A DNA stretch of 64,000 bases from Denitratisoma oestradiolicum (GCF_902813185.1 NZ_LR778301.1:3948001-4012000), one strand, 5' to 3'. Shown: positions 17,134 to 27,585, counted from the stretch's first letter. Notes: generated by a model from the letters alone, not told the origin. Numbers and translations: made by a program.

Positions 17134-17766
17134 TCAGCGATTGCGTTTGGCTTCCTGGGGACGGGCCAGGGGCGCCAGCTTGTCCAGCACCCCATTGACG
17201 AACTTGTGGCCGTCGGTGCCACCGAAGGTCTTGGCCAGCTCGATGGCCTCGTTGATGATCACCCGGTAGGGTGTCTCGGGATGATGCAGCAGCTCGCAGG
17301 CCGCCAGCAGCAGGATGCCCCGCTCGATGGGGGAAATCTCGTTCCAGGGCCGCGCGATATGGGGCTCCAGGGCTTCCCGCAGGGCCGGCGCCTGATGGAT
17401 CGCGCCTTCCAGCAGAGCCAGGTAAAGGACGCCATCAGCCTTGTCGAACCCGGGAACGGCTTCGGCCTGAACCTGGATCGAGGCCAGATCCTGACCGCCC
17501 ACCTGCCACTGGTAAAGCCCCTGAACCACGAACTCCCGGGCACGGCGACGCGGATTTGCAGACCCACCCCCCGCCCCCCGCCCCGAGGGCGGGGGTGACT
17601 TTGGTTCGGCCGCTGGCGCGGCCTCCGGACGGGAGGCTGGCTCCGCCTTGGGACGGCCCGGCGGCGGCGCCTCGTTCCCGCTCCCCGTGCTGGACGGGGA
17701 AGCAGCGATTTCGCGGGCCTCCTCCTGTCCGCCTTTGTTGACGGGGTCCAAGGGCGCCGCGCTCAC
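17134..17766 (-). CDS. nusB: transcription antitermination factor NusB with repeat-derived N-terminal extension
   Basis: The C-terminal part, from about residue 70 ([17 protein letters not shown]), is a normal NusB, which binds boxA RNA with NusE during rRNA antitermination. The first ~70 residues are Pro/Ala/Glu-rich low-complexity sequence that NusB does not normally have. Those codons come from a copy of the dispersed GC-rich repeat (17562-17668). The GTG start at 17766 overlaps the ribH stop as GTGA. This suggests the original start was kept and the repeat inserted in frame. A downstream start is not obvious. Confidence 0.88.
   Translation of the reverse strand: MSAAPLDPVNKGGQEEAREIAASPSSTGSGNEAPPPGRPKAEPASRPEAAPAAEPKSPPPSGRGAGGGSANPRRRAREFVVQGLYQWQVGGQDLASIQVQAEAVPGFDKADGVLYLALLEGAIHQAPALREALEPHIARPWNEISPIERGILLLAACELLHHPETPYRVIINEAIELAKTFGGTDGHKFVNGVLDKLAPLARPQEAKRNR
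17562..17668. repeat. dispersed GC-rich repeat inside nusB
   Basis: The copy has the same frame as the tandem units at 12742-12955: an ACCCACCCCCCG start, then GGGCGGGGGTGAC, a variable palindromic middle (GCCGCTGGCGCGGC), and CCTTGGGACGGCCCGGCGG at the end. It lies within the coding sequence of nusB and adds roughly 36 codons without breaking the frame. Confidence 0.75.
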
Positions 17767-18233
17767 TTGACGGCTTTCAGCAGATGAAACATCTCCAGGG
17801 CCGCCTCGGCGGCCTCCTTGCCCTTTTGCACCATGCGCACCAGGGCCTGGTCATCGTTCTCGGTGGTCAGCACCGCATTGGCGATGGGCATGCCGGTGGC
17901 CAGTTGCACCTCGGTGATGCCCCGGGCCGATTCGTTGGAAACGATCTCGAAATGATAGGTCTCGCCCCGGATCACACAGCCCAGGGCCACCAGGGCATGG
18001 TACTTGCCGCTCTGGGCCATGGTCTTCAGCACCAGGGGAATTTCCAGGGCGCCGGGCACGGTGACCAGGGTGATGCACTCGGCGGCCACGCCGCGGCGGA
18101 TCAGCTCGTCGCAGCAACCGGAGAGCAGGCCGTCGCCGATGTCCTCGTTGAAGCGGCTCAGCACCAGGCCGACGGACAGGCCGGTGCCGGACAGATCGGG
18201 TTCGATTTCACGGATGTCGTTGCGACGGGGCAT
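17763..18233 (-). CDS. ribH: 6,7-dimethyl-8-ribityllumazine synthase
   Basis: The 156-residue enzyme condenses the ribityl-pyrimidine with dihydroxybutanone phosphate, the penultimate riboflavin step. Motifs are [28 protein letters not shown] and [16 protein letters not shown]. The catalytic His lies in the last of these. It follows ribBA by three bases and overlaps nusB, the usual ribBA-ribH-nusB order. Confidence 0.96.
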   Translation of the reverse strand: MPRRNDIREIEPDLSGTGLSVGLVLSRFNEDIGDGLLSGCCDELIRRGVAAECITLVTVPGALEIPLVLKTMAQSGKYHALVALGCVIRGETYHFEIVSNESARGITEVQLATGMPIANAVLTTENDDQALVRMVQKGKEAAEAALEMFHLLKAVK

Positions 18234-18236
18234 GGT

Positions 18237-19349
18237 TCAGTCTTTCGGAAAAGCGTCTTCGGGCAGCAGATGGCCCACCACATGGAGGTCGAAGCCCTCC
18301 ATGCTGGGAATGCGCTGGGGACGGGCCATCAGGCGGATATTGCGGGCACCGAGATCCCGCAGGATCTGGGCGCCGATGCCGTTGGTGCGGGGGTCCCACT
18401 TGAATTTGGGCGGCGGGTCGCCGGCATCGCGCTGGAGCGCGGGCACCAGTTTTTCCTGCACATCCTTGCGACTCAGCAGCACGATCACCCCCTTGCCCCG
18501 GCGCACGATGACCTCCATGGCCTGGTCGATGCTGTAGGACTGGAAACGGGGCGTGCTCTCCAGCCAGTCCAGCACCGAGCCGGGCGCATGGACCCGCACC
18601 AGGGTTTCCTCTTCAGCGTTGATGTCGCCGTAGGTCAGGGCCAGGTGGGTCTCGCCACTGGTCTTTTCCACGTAGGCCAGCGCCCGGAAGGTGCCATGGC
18701 GGGTATGGATCACGTTCTCCGCCACCCGCTCCACCAGTTTCTCGTTCTCGCTGCGGTAGTGGATCAGGTCGCGGATGGTGCCGATCTTGAGACCGTGCTG
18801 GGGAGCGAATTCCAGCAGGTCCGGCAGCCGCGCCATGGTGCCGTCATCCTTGAGGATTTCGCAGATCACGGCAGCCGGCTCCAGGCCCGCCAGGGCGGCG
18901 AAGTCGCAGCCGGCCTCGGTATGGCCGGCCCGCACCAGGACGCCGCCGTTGCGCGCCATCAGCGGAAAGATGTGGCCAGGCTGGACCAGATCGGCAGGCT
19001 TGGCATTGCGCTTGACGGCGGCCTGCACCGTCAGAGCCCGGTCGTAGGCGGAAATGCCGGTGGTGACGCCTTCGGCCGCCTCGATCGACATGGTGAAGGC
19101 GGTGCCGTGGGGGGTCCGGTTGTCGGAGACCATCAGAGGCAGATCGAGCTGCTCGCAACGGGCCTGGGTCAGGGTCAGGCAGATCAGGCCACGGCCGAAC
19201 TTGGCCATGAAATTGACGGCCTCGGGCGTCACGTGCTCGGCGGCCATCACCAGGTCGCCCTCGTTCTCCCGGTCTTCTTCGTCGACGAGGATCACCATCT
19301 TTCCGGCACGGATGTCGGCAATGATTTCCTCGGTGGAGCTGATGCTCAT
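18237..19349 (-). CDS. ribBA: 3,4-dihydroxy-2-butanone-4-phosphate synthase with degenerate GTP cyclohydrolase II domain
   Basis: The N-terminal ~200 residues are a complete RibB domain (DEEDRENEGDLVMAAEH, HTEAGCDFAALAG) that makes dihydroxybutanone phosphate from ribulose 5-phosphate. The C-terminal ~170 residues keep the GTP cyclohydrolase II fold. However, where that family has its three zinc cysteines (a GDVFGSLRCDC-like segment), this protein reads VLDWLESTPRFQSYS with no cysteine. The second activity is therefore probably lost, as in many betaproteobacteria, and a separate ribA is expected elsewhere. No FMN riboswitch was recognised in the short leader. Confidence 0.9.
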   Translation of the reverse strand: MSISSTEEIIADIRAGKMVILVDEEDRENEGDLVMAAEHVTPEAVNFMAKFGRGLICLTLTQARCEQLDLPLMVSDNRTPHGTAFTMSIEAAEGVTTGISAYDRALTVQAAVKRNAKPADLVQPGHIFPLMARNGGVLVRAGHTEAGCDFAALAGLEPAAVICEILKDDGTMARLPDLLEFAPQHGLKIGTIRDLIHYRSENEKLVERVAENVIHTRHGTFRALAYVEKTSGETHLALTYGDINAEEETLVRVHAPGSVLDWLESTPRFQSYSIDQAMEVIVRRGKGVIVLLSRKDVQEKLVPALQRDAGDPPPKFKWDPRTNGIGAQILRDLGARNIRLMARPQRIPSMEGFDLHVVGHLLPEDAFPKD

Positions 19350-19397
19350 GGTGGGGGTCTTTGCTAGGGGAAGGGGCGCATTTTACGCTGGAAAGGC

Positions 19398-19450
19398 TAG
19401 GGCCTGTTCTCATTCAGGCGACGGTCGCGACTGAATGAGAACAGGCCCTA
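19398..19450. repeat. perfect 20-bp inverted repeat between ribBA and the FadB-like gene
   Basis: The arm at 19398-19417 (TAGGGCCTGTTC...) is the exact inverse of 19431-19450, around a 13-base loop that can itself form a short GCGA/TCGC stem. It lies 20 bp past the stop of the minus-strand FadB-like gene and 48 bp before the ribBA start. It could terminate the first transcript, although no T-run follows. Its length and perfection also resemble a small mobile palindrome. Confidence 0.8.
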
Positions 19451-19470
19451 TGAACCCTTCCCGGTCGTTT

Positions 19471-21591
19471 TCAGACGACGGGCGGATAGAAATTCTCGCC
19501 CCGACCGGCCTTCTCCTTGAGCCAGGCCGAGGGTGCGAAATGGACACCATGCCGCGCCGCCAGACGCTCGCAGGCTTCGACAAAATTGGCAATGCCCAGG
19601 GTGTCGATCAGGGACAGGGTGCCGCCGGTATAGGAAGGGAAACCCCAGCCCAGCAGGGAACCCAGGTCCCCGTCGGGCATGTGCGTCACCACGCCGTCCT
19701 CGACACAGCGGGCGGCCTCCAGGGCCTGGGCGTAAAGCAGGCGCTGTTTTATCTCCTCAACCCCGGGCTGCTCGGCTGCTGGGGGGTAAAGGGCGGCCAG
19801 TCCCGGCCAGAGCCGCTTGGCACCACCCTCGGGGTAATCGTAGAAGCCGGTGCCGGACTTGCGCCCCACCCGGCGTCCCTGCCGCACCATCTGGTCCAGA
19901 GTGGCCACGGCACGACTACGGCCGGCCTCCAGGGTATCCACCTGGCGAGCGATCTTCAGGCCCAGGTCCAGGCCCACTTCATCAGCCAGGGCCAGGGGCC
20001 CCACCGGCATGCCGGCCTGGCGTGCCGCATCCTCGATCAGCGCAGGCGCCACGCCCTCGGTCAGCAGGTCCAGCCCCTCGTTGATGTAGGCATTGACCAC
20101 CCGGGTGCTGTAGAAGCCGGGGCCGTCATTGACCAGGATCGGTGTCTTCTTCAACTGGCCTGCCAGATCGAAGGTTCGAGCCAGAGTTTCCGGCCGGGTC
20201 TCCTGCCCGGCGATGATCTCCACCAGGACCATCCGCTCCACCGGCGAGAAGAAATGCATGCCCACGAACTGGCCGGGCCGCAGCGACGTTCGGGCCAGAC
20301 CGCCGATCGGCAGGGCCGAGGTGTTGCTGGCGAAGACTGCCGTGGCGGGCAGGGCAGCCTCGGCCCGGGCGATCACCTGGGCCTTGATTGCAGCATCCTC
20401 GAACACCGCCTCGATGGCGAAGTCGCAGTCCGCCAGCAGGGCGTAATCCGCGGTGGGGGTGATCCGGGCCAGCAGGGCATCGGCCTTGTCCTGGGCCAGC
20501 CGGCCCTTGGCCACATCCTGAGCGAGACGGACGGAGATGGCCGCCTTGGCACGTTCGGCCAAGTCCCCACTGCTGTCCAACAACACCACGGGAATCCCGG
20601 CTTGGGCGGCGGCGAAGGCGATGCCGCCACCCATGGTGCCGGCCCCCAACACCGCCAGCTTCTGCGCCGGCGCCTTGTCGATGCCCTTGGGGCGGCGCGC
20701 CAGCTTGTCGGCCAGACCCCGGTTGATGAAGGTGGTGCGAATCAGGTTGCGGGCTACGGGCCCGGCCAGCAACTGGCCGAAATAGCGGGCTTCCACTTCC
20801 AGTCCATCGTCGATGGGCAGGGGCACGCCCTCCGCCACGCAGCCCAGAATGGCCAGGGGCGCCGGATAGTTGCCATGGGTCTCGCGCAGGGTGCTGGCCC
20901 GGGTCTCGGCGATGAAGACGCTGGCCGGCTCCACCCGGAAACCCGGCTTGTCCCAGGGCTGGCGCGGGTCGGGCTGGCTATCGATCCAGCGCCGGGCGAC
21001 GGCCACTTCCTCGCCGGGAGTCGCCAGCTCATGGACGATGCCCAGCTTCAAGGCCTCCGCCGGCTTCACGTGGCGACCCGAGAGCATCATCGGCAGGGCA
21101 TTCTCAACGCCGATCAGGCGGGGCAGACGCTGGGTGCCGCCGGCACCGGGCAAGAGGCCAATGCCGCATTCCGGCAGGCCCACCACGGCCTTGGGATTGT
21201 CGCTCAGCACCCGATAGTGGCCGGCCAGGCACAGCTCCAGGCCACCCCCCAGGGCCAGGCCGTTCATGGCGATGGCCACCGGCTTGCCACAGGTCTCCAA
21301 GGAACGAAACAGGCGCTGGAACTGCCGGCTGCGCTCGGCGCCCTGGGCCTGGGTGGTCTTGCGCTCGTAGGCTTCGACGAATTCCTTCAGGTCGGCACCG
21401 GCAATGAAGCCATTGGCCTTGCCGGAGACGATGATCAGGCCACGGATTCCGGCATCGGCGCGGACCCGGGCCACGGCTTCGGCCAGCTCCGCCTCCACCT
21501 CGGGCATCAGCACATTCATCGGCCGATCGGCCACGTCGATGGTGAGCAGGGCAACGCCCTGGGCATCGGTGTCGAGTTTGAGGTGTCGCAT
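19471..21591 (-). CDS. FadB/FadJ-like enoyl-CoA hydratase / 3-hydroxyacyl-CoA dehydrogenase
   Basis: The 706-residue fusion enzyme catalyses two steps of beta-oxidation. The N-terminal crotonase domain has the oxyanion and catalytic segments GGLELC (Glu119) and LPECGIGLLPGAGGTQRL (Glu141). An NAD-binding domain starts at KLAVLGAGTMGGGIA near residue 307 and is followed by the C-terminal dehydrogenase domains. The ATG at 21591 (MRHLKLDTD) was chosen; the longer open frame upstream is antisense to the Rrf2 gene. No thiolase (fadA) is adjacent, so it may act on particular acyl-CoAs, a point that remains inference. Confidence 0.88.
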   Translation of the reverse strand: MRHLKLDTDAQGVALLTIDVADRPMNVLMPEVEAELAEAVARVRADAGIRGLIIVSGKANGFIAGADLKEFVEAYERKTTQAQGAERSRQFQRLFRSLETCGKPVAIAMNGLALGGGLELCLAGHYRVLSDNPKAVVGLPECGIGLLPGAGGTQRLPRLIGVENALPMMLSGRHVKPAEALKLGIVHELATPGEEVAVARRWIDSQPDPRQPWDKPGFRVEPASVFIAETRASTLRETHGNYPAPLAILGCVAEGVPLPIDDGLEVEARYFGQLLAGPVARNLIRTTFINRGLADKLARRPKGIDKAPAQKLAVLGAGTMGGGIAFAAAQAGIPVVLLDSSGDLAERAKAAISVRLAQDVAKGRLAQDKADALLARITPTADYALLADCDFAIEAVFEDAAIKAQVIARAEAALPATAVFASNTSALPIGGLARTSLRPGQFVGMHFFSPVERMVLVEIIAGQETRPETLARTFDLAGQLKKTPILVNDGPGFYSTRVVNAYINEGLDLLTEGVAPALIEDAARQAGMPVGPLALADEVGLDLGLKIARQVDTLEAGRSRAVATLDQMVRQGRRVGRKSGTGFYDYPEGGAKRLWPGLAALYPPAAEQPGVEEIKQRLLYAQALEAARCVEDGVVTHMPDGDLGSLLGWGFPSYTGGTLSLIDTLGIANFVEACERLAARHGVHFAPSAWLKEKAGRGENFYPPVV

Positions 21592-21676
21592 GGTGGTGAT
21601 TCCGTTGGAAAAGCGTCGTTCGGAGAAGGGCGGAAGGATACCAGAGCCCTCCCGCCGGCCCCTCCGCCCCGGAACG

Positions 21677-21701
21677 ATATCGGACTTGTGAGGTCCTATA
21701 T
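21677..21701 (+). promoter_or_regulatory. IscR-type palindrome, putative operator of the SUF operon
   Basis: ATATCGGAC (21677-21685) and GTCCTATAT (21693-21701) are inverted with one mismatch around seven bases, 25 bp in total. The outer ATA/TAT and inner GGAC/GTCC match the layout of Fe-S Rrf2 (IscR type 1) sites. The site ends 19 bp before the Rrf2 start at 21721. Autorepression by the holo-regulator is inferred. Confidence 0.6.
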
Positions 21702-21720
21702 TGCAAGCGAGGTGGCGAGC

Positions 21721-22160
21721 ATGTTGCGAATGCGAAAACTGACTGACTACAGCACGGTGATCATGGCCTATCTGGCACAGTCGCCTCTTGGTGTGCATAG
21801 CGTGGCCGAGATGGCGGCGGCGGTGGGCGTGGCGGCCCCCACTACCAGCAAGATTCTGAAGACCCTGGCGCGGCAGAATCTGGTCTTGTCCTCCCGGGGC
21901 ATCCATGGCGGCTACCGCCTGTCGCGGCCGCCGGAGCAGATTTCCATCGCCCAGGTGATCGACGCCATGGAAGGTCCCTTCGGCATGACCGAGTGCAGCA
22001 TCGAGGCCGGCTTGTGCGCCCAGGAGGCCGCCTGCCCCCAACGGGAAAACTGGCAGCGCCTGAACCAGGTGCTGCGCCGGGCACTGGATCAGGTAAGCCT
22101 GGCCGACATGACCGGGCCGTCCGCCCATCCGGTGCCGGCGAACACTCGGGAGCCCAGGCC

Positions 22161-22164
<4 letters not shown>
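21721..22164 (+). CDS. Rrf2-family Fe-S regulator of the SUF operon
   Basis: The 147-residue repressor has a winged-helix domain with [30 protein letters not shown], the typical Rrf2 recognition helix and wing. Three cysteines follow at 92, 99 and 105 ([15 protein letters not shown]) and could ligate a [2Fe-2S] or [4Fe-4S] cluster. It therefore probably senses cluster status, like SufR/IscR. GAGG precedes the ATG at 21721. Its stop overlaps the sufB start (ATGA). The much longer ORF containing it begins antisense to the FadB-like gene and is not its start. Confidence 0.9.
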
Positions 22165-23600
<1,436 letters not shown>

Positions 23601-23641
23601 AGGAAAGCACTGATTTATGGAAACACTGATTAAGTCCGTCA

Positions 23642-23705
23642 CACCGGCGCATGCCGGTGCCCAGGTTGTTGATTCTCCTGGATTCCGGCTTTCGCCGGAA
23701 TGACG
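23642..23705. repeat. intergenic palindromic repeat between sufB and sufC
   Basis: Two hairpins stand in tandem: CACCGGC/GCCGGTG around GCAT (23642-23659), and ATTCCGGC/GCCGGAAT around TTTC (23682-23701), followed by GACGAAATTGAA. The second hairpin is a very common type of betaproteobacterial extragenic repeat. Because it separates two operon genes it may stabilise the sufB message or attenuate sufC. Confidence 0.75.
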
Positions 23706-23743
23706 AAATTGAATTAATCAGCATTTCCAGAGAGTGAAGACAA

Positions 23744-24544
23744 ATGTCCGCCATGCTCGAAATTAAAAACCTCCACGTCGGCATCAACGACGGGACCGCT
23801 CTGAAACCCATCCTGCGCGGCATCGATCTCACGGTGGCGGCCGGTGAGGTCCATGCCGTGATGGGCCCCAATGGCTCCGGCAAGAGCACTTTGGCCCAGG
23901 TGCTGGCCGGACGCGAGAGCTACACGGTCACCGCCGGCAGCATCCGCTACCAGGGCCGCGACCTGTTCGAGCTGCTGCCCGAGGAACGGTCCCGGGAGGG
24001 GATATTTCTCGCCTTCCAGTACCCGGTGGAAATTCCCGGCGTCGCCAACATCTATCTGCTCAAGGCGGCCTTGAACGCCCAGCGCGTCCATCGCGGCGAG
24101 GCGGAGCTGGACGCGGTGGACTTTCTTGCCCTGATCAGGGATCAGTTGCGGCGCATGGGCATGGACGAAGCCCTGCTCTACCGGCCGGTGAACCAGGGCT
24201 TTTCCGGCGGCGAGAAGAAACGCAACGAGATCCTGCAAATGACCGTGCTGGCACCGAAACTCGCCATCCTCGACGAGACCGATTCCGGCCTCGACATCGA
24301 TGCCCTCAAGGTGGTCGCCGACGGCGTCCAGGCCATGCGCCACCCGGAGCGCGCCATCATCCTGGTGACCCATTACCAGCGCCTGCTCGACTACATCGTG
24401 CCCGACCGGGTCCATGTGCTGGCCCAGGGGCGCATCGTCCGCTCCGGCGGGCCGGAGCTGGCCCTGGAACTGGAGCGCCGCGGTTACGGCTGGCTTGATG
24501 CCGGTGCCACGCCGCCCGAAGGACGGACGGGAGCGGCGCCATGA
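23744..24544 (+). CDS. sufC: Fe-S cluster assembly ATPase SufC
   Basis: The 266-residue ABC-type ATPase drives SufBCD. Walker A is GPNGSGKS at 41-48, the signature is FSGGEKKRNEI, and Walker B is AILDETDSGLDIDAL. Residues 1-4 include a second in-frame ATG at codon 4. Its stop overlaps sufD by four bases (ATGA). Confidence 0.96.
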   Translation: MSAMLEIKNLHVGINDGTALKPILRGIDLTVAAGEVHAVMGPNGSGKSTLAQVLAGRESYTVTAGSIRYQGRDLFELLPEERSREGIFLAFQYPVEIPGVANIYLLKAALNAQRVHRGEAELDAVDFLALIRDQLRRMGMDEALLYRPVNQGFSGGEKKRNEILQMTVLAPKLAILDETDSGLDIDALKVVADGVQAMRHPERAIILVTHYQRLLDYIVPDRVHVLAQGRIVRSGGPELALELERRGYGWLDAGATPPEGRTGAAP

Positions 24545-25857
24545 ACGCATCCCTGCACTATCTGCATGAAATCACCCGCCTCACGGCCGTGCTGCCGGGC
24601 CGGCAACTGCCCTGGCTGAAGGGCCTGCGCAGCGAGGCCATGGGCGCCTTCGCCATCAACGGCTTCCCGACAACGCGGGACGAGGACTGGAAATACACCA
24701 GCATGGCGCGGATCGAGCAGGGGAAATTTTCCTTCCTCGCCGCCGCCCCGACCATCCTCGGCGCCGACGACATAGCTGCCCTGGCCCTGCCCGGCGCCCA
24801 TCGCCTGGTCTTCGTGGACGGCCGCCATGCGCCGGGGCTGTCCAGTCTGAGCAAGCTGCCTGACGGCATCACCGTGGCCAGTCTCGCCGCCATGCTGGAG
24901 CGCAATCCCGAAACGCTGCGGATCTGGCTGGCCCGTCCCGGCGTCGGCCGCGCCGCCGGCTTTGCCGCCCTCAACACGGCCTGCATGACCGATGGCGCCT
25001 ATGTGCATCTGGCACCGGGCACCATCCTGGAGAGGCCGCTGCAACTGCTGTTCGTGGCCACCACGCCAGCCCTGGCCAGCCATAGCCGCAACCTGGTGGT
25101 GGCCGAGGCGAACAGCCGTGCCTGCATCGTCGAGCACCATGCTGCGGTCCCCGGCGCGGCGGCGTATTTCACCAATATCGTGAGCGACATCGTCGTCGGG
25201 CAGTGCGCCTGCATCGAGCACCACAAACTCCAGGAGGAAGGAACCCAGGCCTTCCATGTGGCCGCCGTAAACGCGGAGCTGGCCCGGGACAGCCATTTTA
25301 TGTCCACTTCCTTCGCCCTGGGGGGCGTCCTGGCCCGCACCGACATCAACGTCGGACTCCAGGCCGAGGGGGCGGACTGCACCCTCGATGGACTCTATCT
25401 GGCCGACGGCCGCCAGCACATGGACCATCACACCCGCATCGACCACGCCCGGCCCCACGGCACCAGCCGCGAGTTCTACAAGGGCGTGCTGGCCGGCGCC
25501 GCCCGGGCCGTGTTCAACGGCAAGGTGATCGTCCATCCCGGCGCCCAGCACAGCGACGCCGAGCAGATCAACCGCAACCTGCTGCTGTCGGAACAGGCGG
25601 AGATCGATACCAAGCCCCAGCTCGAAATCTGGGCCGACGACGTCAAGTGCAGCCACGGCGCCACGGTGGGCCAGCTTGATCCTGAGCAGATTTTCTACCT
25701 GCGGGCGCGGGGCATGGCCGAAGCCGAGGCCAGGACGCTGCTGACCCACGCCTTCGCTGCGGAAATGGTGGAGCGGGTGCACCCGGCGCCCCTGCGCGCC
25801 CGACTCGACCGCCTGCTGCGGGAGCGGCTGGCGCCAGGAAGCAAGGCCACATCATGA
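24541..25857 (+). CDS. sufD: Fe-S cluster assembly protein SufD
   Basis: The 438-residue partner of SufB has the typical N-terminal GFPTTRDEDWKYTSM. The beta-helix C-terminus includes DGLYLADGRQHMDHHTRIDHARPHG and EIWADDVKCSHGATVGQLD, with the conserved functional His. It starts with ATGA overlap on sufC and ends the same way on sufS. Confidence 0.95.
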   Translation: MNASLHYLHEITRLTAVLPGRQLPWLKGLRSEAMGAFAINGFPTTRDEDWKYTSMARIEQGKFSFLAAAPTILGADDIAALALPGAHRLVFVDGRHAPGLSSLSKLPDGITVASLAAMLERNPETLRIWLARPGVGRAAGFAALNTACMTDGAYVHLAPGTILERPLQLLFVATTPALASHSRNLVVAEANSRACIVEHHAAVPGAAAYFTNIVSDIVVGQCACIEHHKLQEEGTQAFHVAAVNAELARDSHFMSTSFALGGVLARTDINVGLQAEGADCTLDGLYLADGRQHMDHHTRIDHARPHGTSREFYKGVLAGAARAVFNGKVIVHPGAQHSDAEQINRNLLLSEQAEIDTKPQLEIWADDVKCSHGATVGQLDPEQIFYLRARGMAEAEARTLLTHAFAAEMVERVHPAPLRARLDRLLRERLAPGSKATS

Positions 25858-27116
25858 ACACTACGGAACAAAAGGCATCGCCCACTCCGACCACAACCGC
25901 CCCCTTCGACGTGATGGCGCGGCGCCGCGACTTCCCCATCCTGAGCCGGCGCGTCCATGACCTGCCCCTGGTCTATCTGGACAACGCCGCCACCAGCCAG
26001 AAGCCCCGCTGCGTCATCGACTGCGAGACGCGCTACTACAGCGAGTACAACGCCAACATCCATCGCGGCATCCACAGCCTGAGCCAGCAGGCCACCAATG
26101 CCTACGAAGAGGCGCGGGACGCGGTGCAGCGCTTCATCCACGCCGCCCGGCGCGAGGAAATCATCTTCGTGCGAGGCACCACCGAGGCCATCAACCTGGT
26201 GGCCGATAGCTACGGCCGACGCCTGGGACCGGGGGACGAAATCCTGGTGACCGAGATGGAGCATCATTCCAACATCGTGCCCTGGCAACTGCTCTGTGAG
26301 CGCCGGGGCGCGGTGCTGCGGGTGGCGCCCATCAACGAGGCCGGCGAGCTGATCCTGGAGGACTTCGAGCGCCTGCTCGGCCCCCGCACCCGGCTGGTGG
26401 CCCTGACCCATCTATCCAACGCCCTGGGCACCATCAATCCCTTGAAGCGCCTGATCGTCCTGGCCCACGCCCAGGGCGCGGCGGTGCTGGTGGATGGCGC
26501 CCAGGCGGCGCCCCATCTGGGGGTGGATGTGCAGGCCCTGGACTGCGAGTTCTATGCCTTCTCCGGCCACAAGGTCTATGGCCCCACCGGCATCGGCGTG
26601 CTCTACGGCAAGGCCGCGCTGCTGGCCGAGATGCCGCCTTACCAGGGCGGCGGCGACATGATCCGCCAGGTCAGTTTTGCCGGCACCACCTACAACGACC
26701 TGCCCTACAAGTTCGAGGCCGGCACCCCCAACATCGCCGGCGGCATCGGCCTGGGCGTGGCCCTCACCTATCTCCAGTCCCTGGGGCTGGCGGCGGTGGC
26801 GGCCCACGAGCAGGCCCTGCTCACCTATGCCACGGTGCGGGCTGCGGCGACGCCGGGCCTGCGGGTGATCGGCAACGCCCGGGCCAAGGCGAGCATCCTC
26901 TCCTTCGTGCTGGACGGCGTCCATGCCCACGATGTGGGCACCATCCTCGATCGGGAGGGCGTAGCGGTGCGCAGCGGCCACCACTGCGCCATGCCGGTGA
27001 TGGACCACTTCGGCCTGCCAGCGACGGTGCGGGCCTCCTTCGCCCTCTACAACACCCACGCGGAAGTGGACGCCCTGTTCGCGGCCCTGGCCAAGGTGCG
27101 GGAGATCTTTCCATGA
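25854..27116 (+). CDS. sufS: cysteine desulfurase SufS
   Basis: The 420-residue PLP enzyme mobilises sulphur from cysteine. The PLP lysine is Lys240 in FSGHKVYGPTG and the catalytic Cys378 is in RSGHHCAMP. An N-terminal tail of about 20 Thr/Pro-rich residues precedes the conserved RRDFPIL start. It overlaps sufD and sufU by ATGA, so the group is tightly coupled. Confidence 0.96.
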   Translation: MNTTEQKASPTPTTTAPFDVMARRRDFPILSRRVHDLPLVYLDNAATSQKPRCVIDCETRYYSEYNANIHRGIHSLSQQATNAYEEARDAVQRFIHAARREEIIFVRGTTEAINLVADSYGRRLGPGDEILVTEMEHHSNIVPWQLLCERRGAVLRVAPINEAGELILEDFERLLGPRTRLVALTHLSNALGTINPLKRLIVLAHAQGAAVLVDGAQAAPHLGVDVQALDCEFYAFSGHKVYGPTGIGVLYGKAALLAEMPPYQGGGDMIRQVSFAGTTYNDLPYKFEAGTPNIAGGIGLGVALTYLQSLGLAAVAAHEQALLTYATVRAAATPGLRVIGNARAKASILSFVLDGVHAHDVGTILDREGVAVRSGHHCAMPVMDHFGLPATVRASFALYNTHAEVDALFAALAKVREIFP

Positions 27117-27580
27117 ATGAGGACCTGCGCAACCTCTACCAGGAGGTCATCGTCGATCACAGCCGCCGGCCGCGCAATTTCGGCCCGCTGCCCGGGGCCA
27201 GCCACCACGCCGAGGGCTACAACCCCCTCTGCGGCGACCGGCTGACCCTCCATCTCAAGCTGGCCGACGGCATCATCGAGGCGGCCACTTTCGAGGGCAA
27301 TGGCTGCGCCATCTCCACCGCCTCGGCCTCCCTGATGACCGAGGCCCTGATCGGCAAGACCGAAGCCCAAGCCGAGGACCTGTTCACCGGATTTCACGCC
27401 CTGGTGACCGGCGCCGCAGACAGCCCCGGCCCGGCGGCCCTGGGCAAGCTGCAGGCCCTGGCCGGAGTGCAGGAATTCCCCACCCGGGTCAAATGCGCGA
27501 CCCTGGCCTGGCACACCCTGCACGCGGCCCTGCACGCGGCCCTGCACGACCAGGTCGCGCCGATTTCCACGGAGGAGTAA
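27113..27580 (+). CDS. sufU: SufU-type Fe-S scaffold/sulfurtransferase
   Basis: The 155-residue protein retains the zinc/cluster ligands Cys40, Asp42 (PLCGDR), Cys65 (GNGCAIS) and Cys128 (VKCAT). It accepts sulphur from SufS. Near the C-terminus the segment HAALHAALH reflects a direct 12-bp duplication of CACGCGGCCCTG at about 27529-27552. The gene starts within sufS by ATGA overlap. Confidence 0.93.
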   Translation: MNEDLRNLYQEVIVDHSRRPRNFGPLPGASHHAEGYNPLCGDRLTLHLKLADGIIEAATFEGNGCAISTASASLMTEALIGKTEAQAEDLFTGFHALVTGAADSPGPAALGKLQALAGVQEFPTRVKCATLAWHTLHAALHAALHDQVAPISTEE

Positions 27581-27585
27581 GCGCC

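Noticed and set aside
19350..19397. FMN riboswitch before ribBA
   Set aside because: The leader is too short and lacks the conserved RFN-type segments; only the inverted repeat is present.
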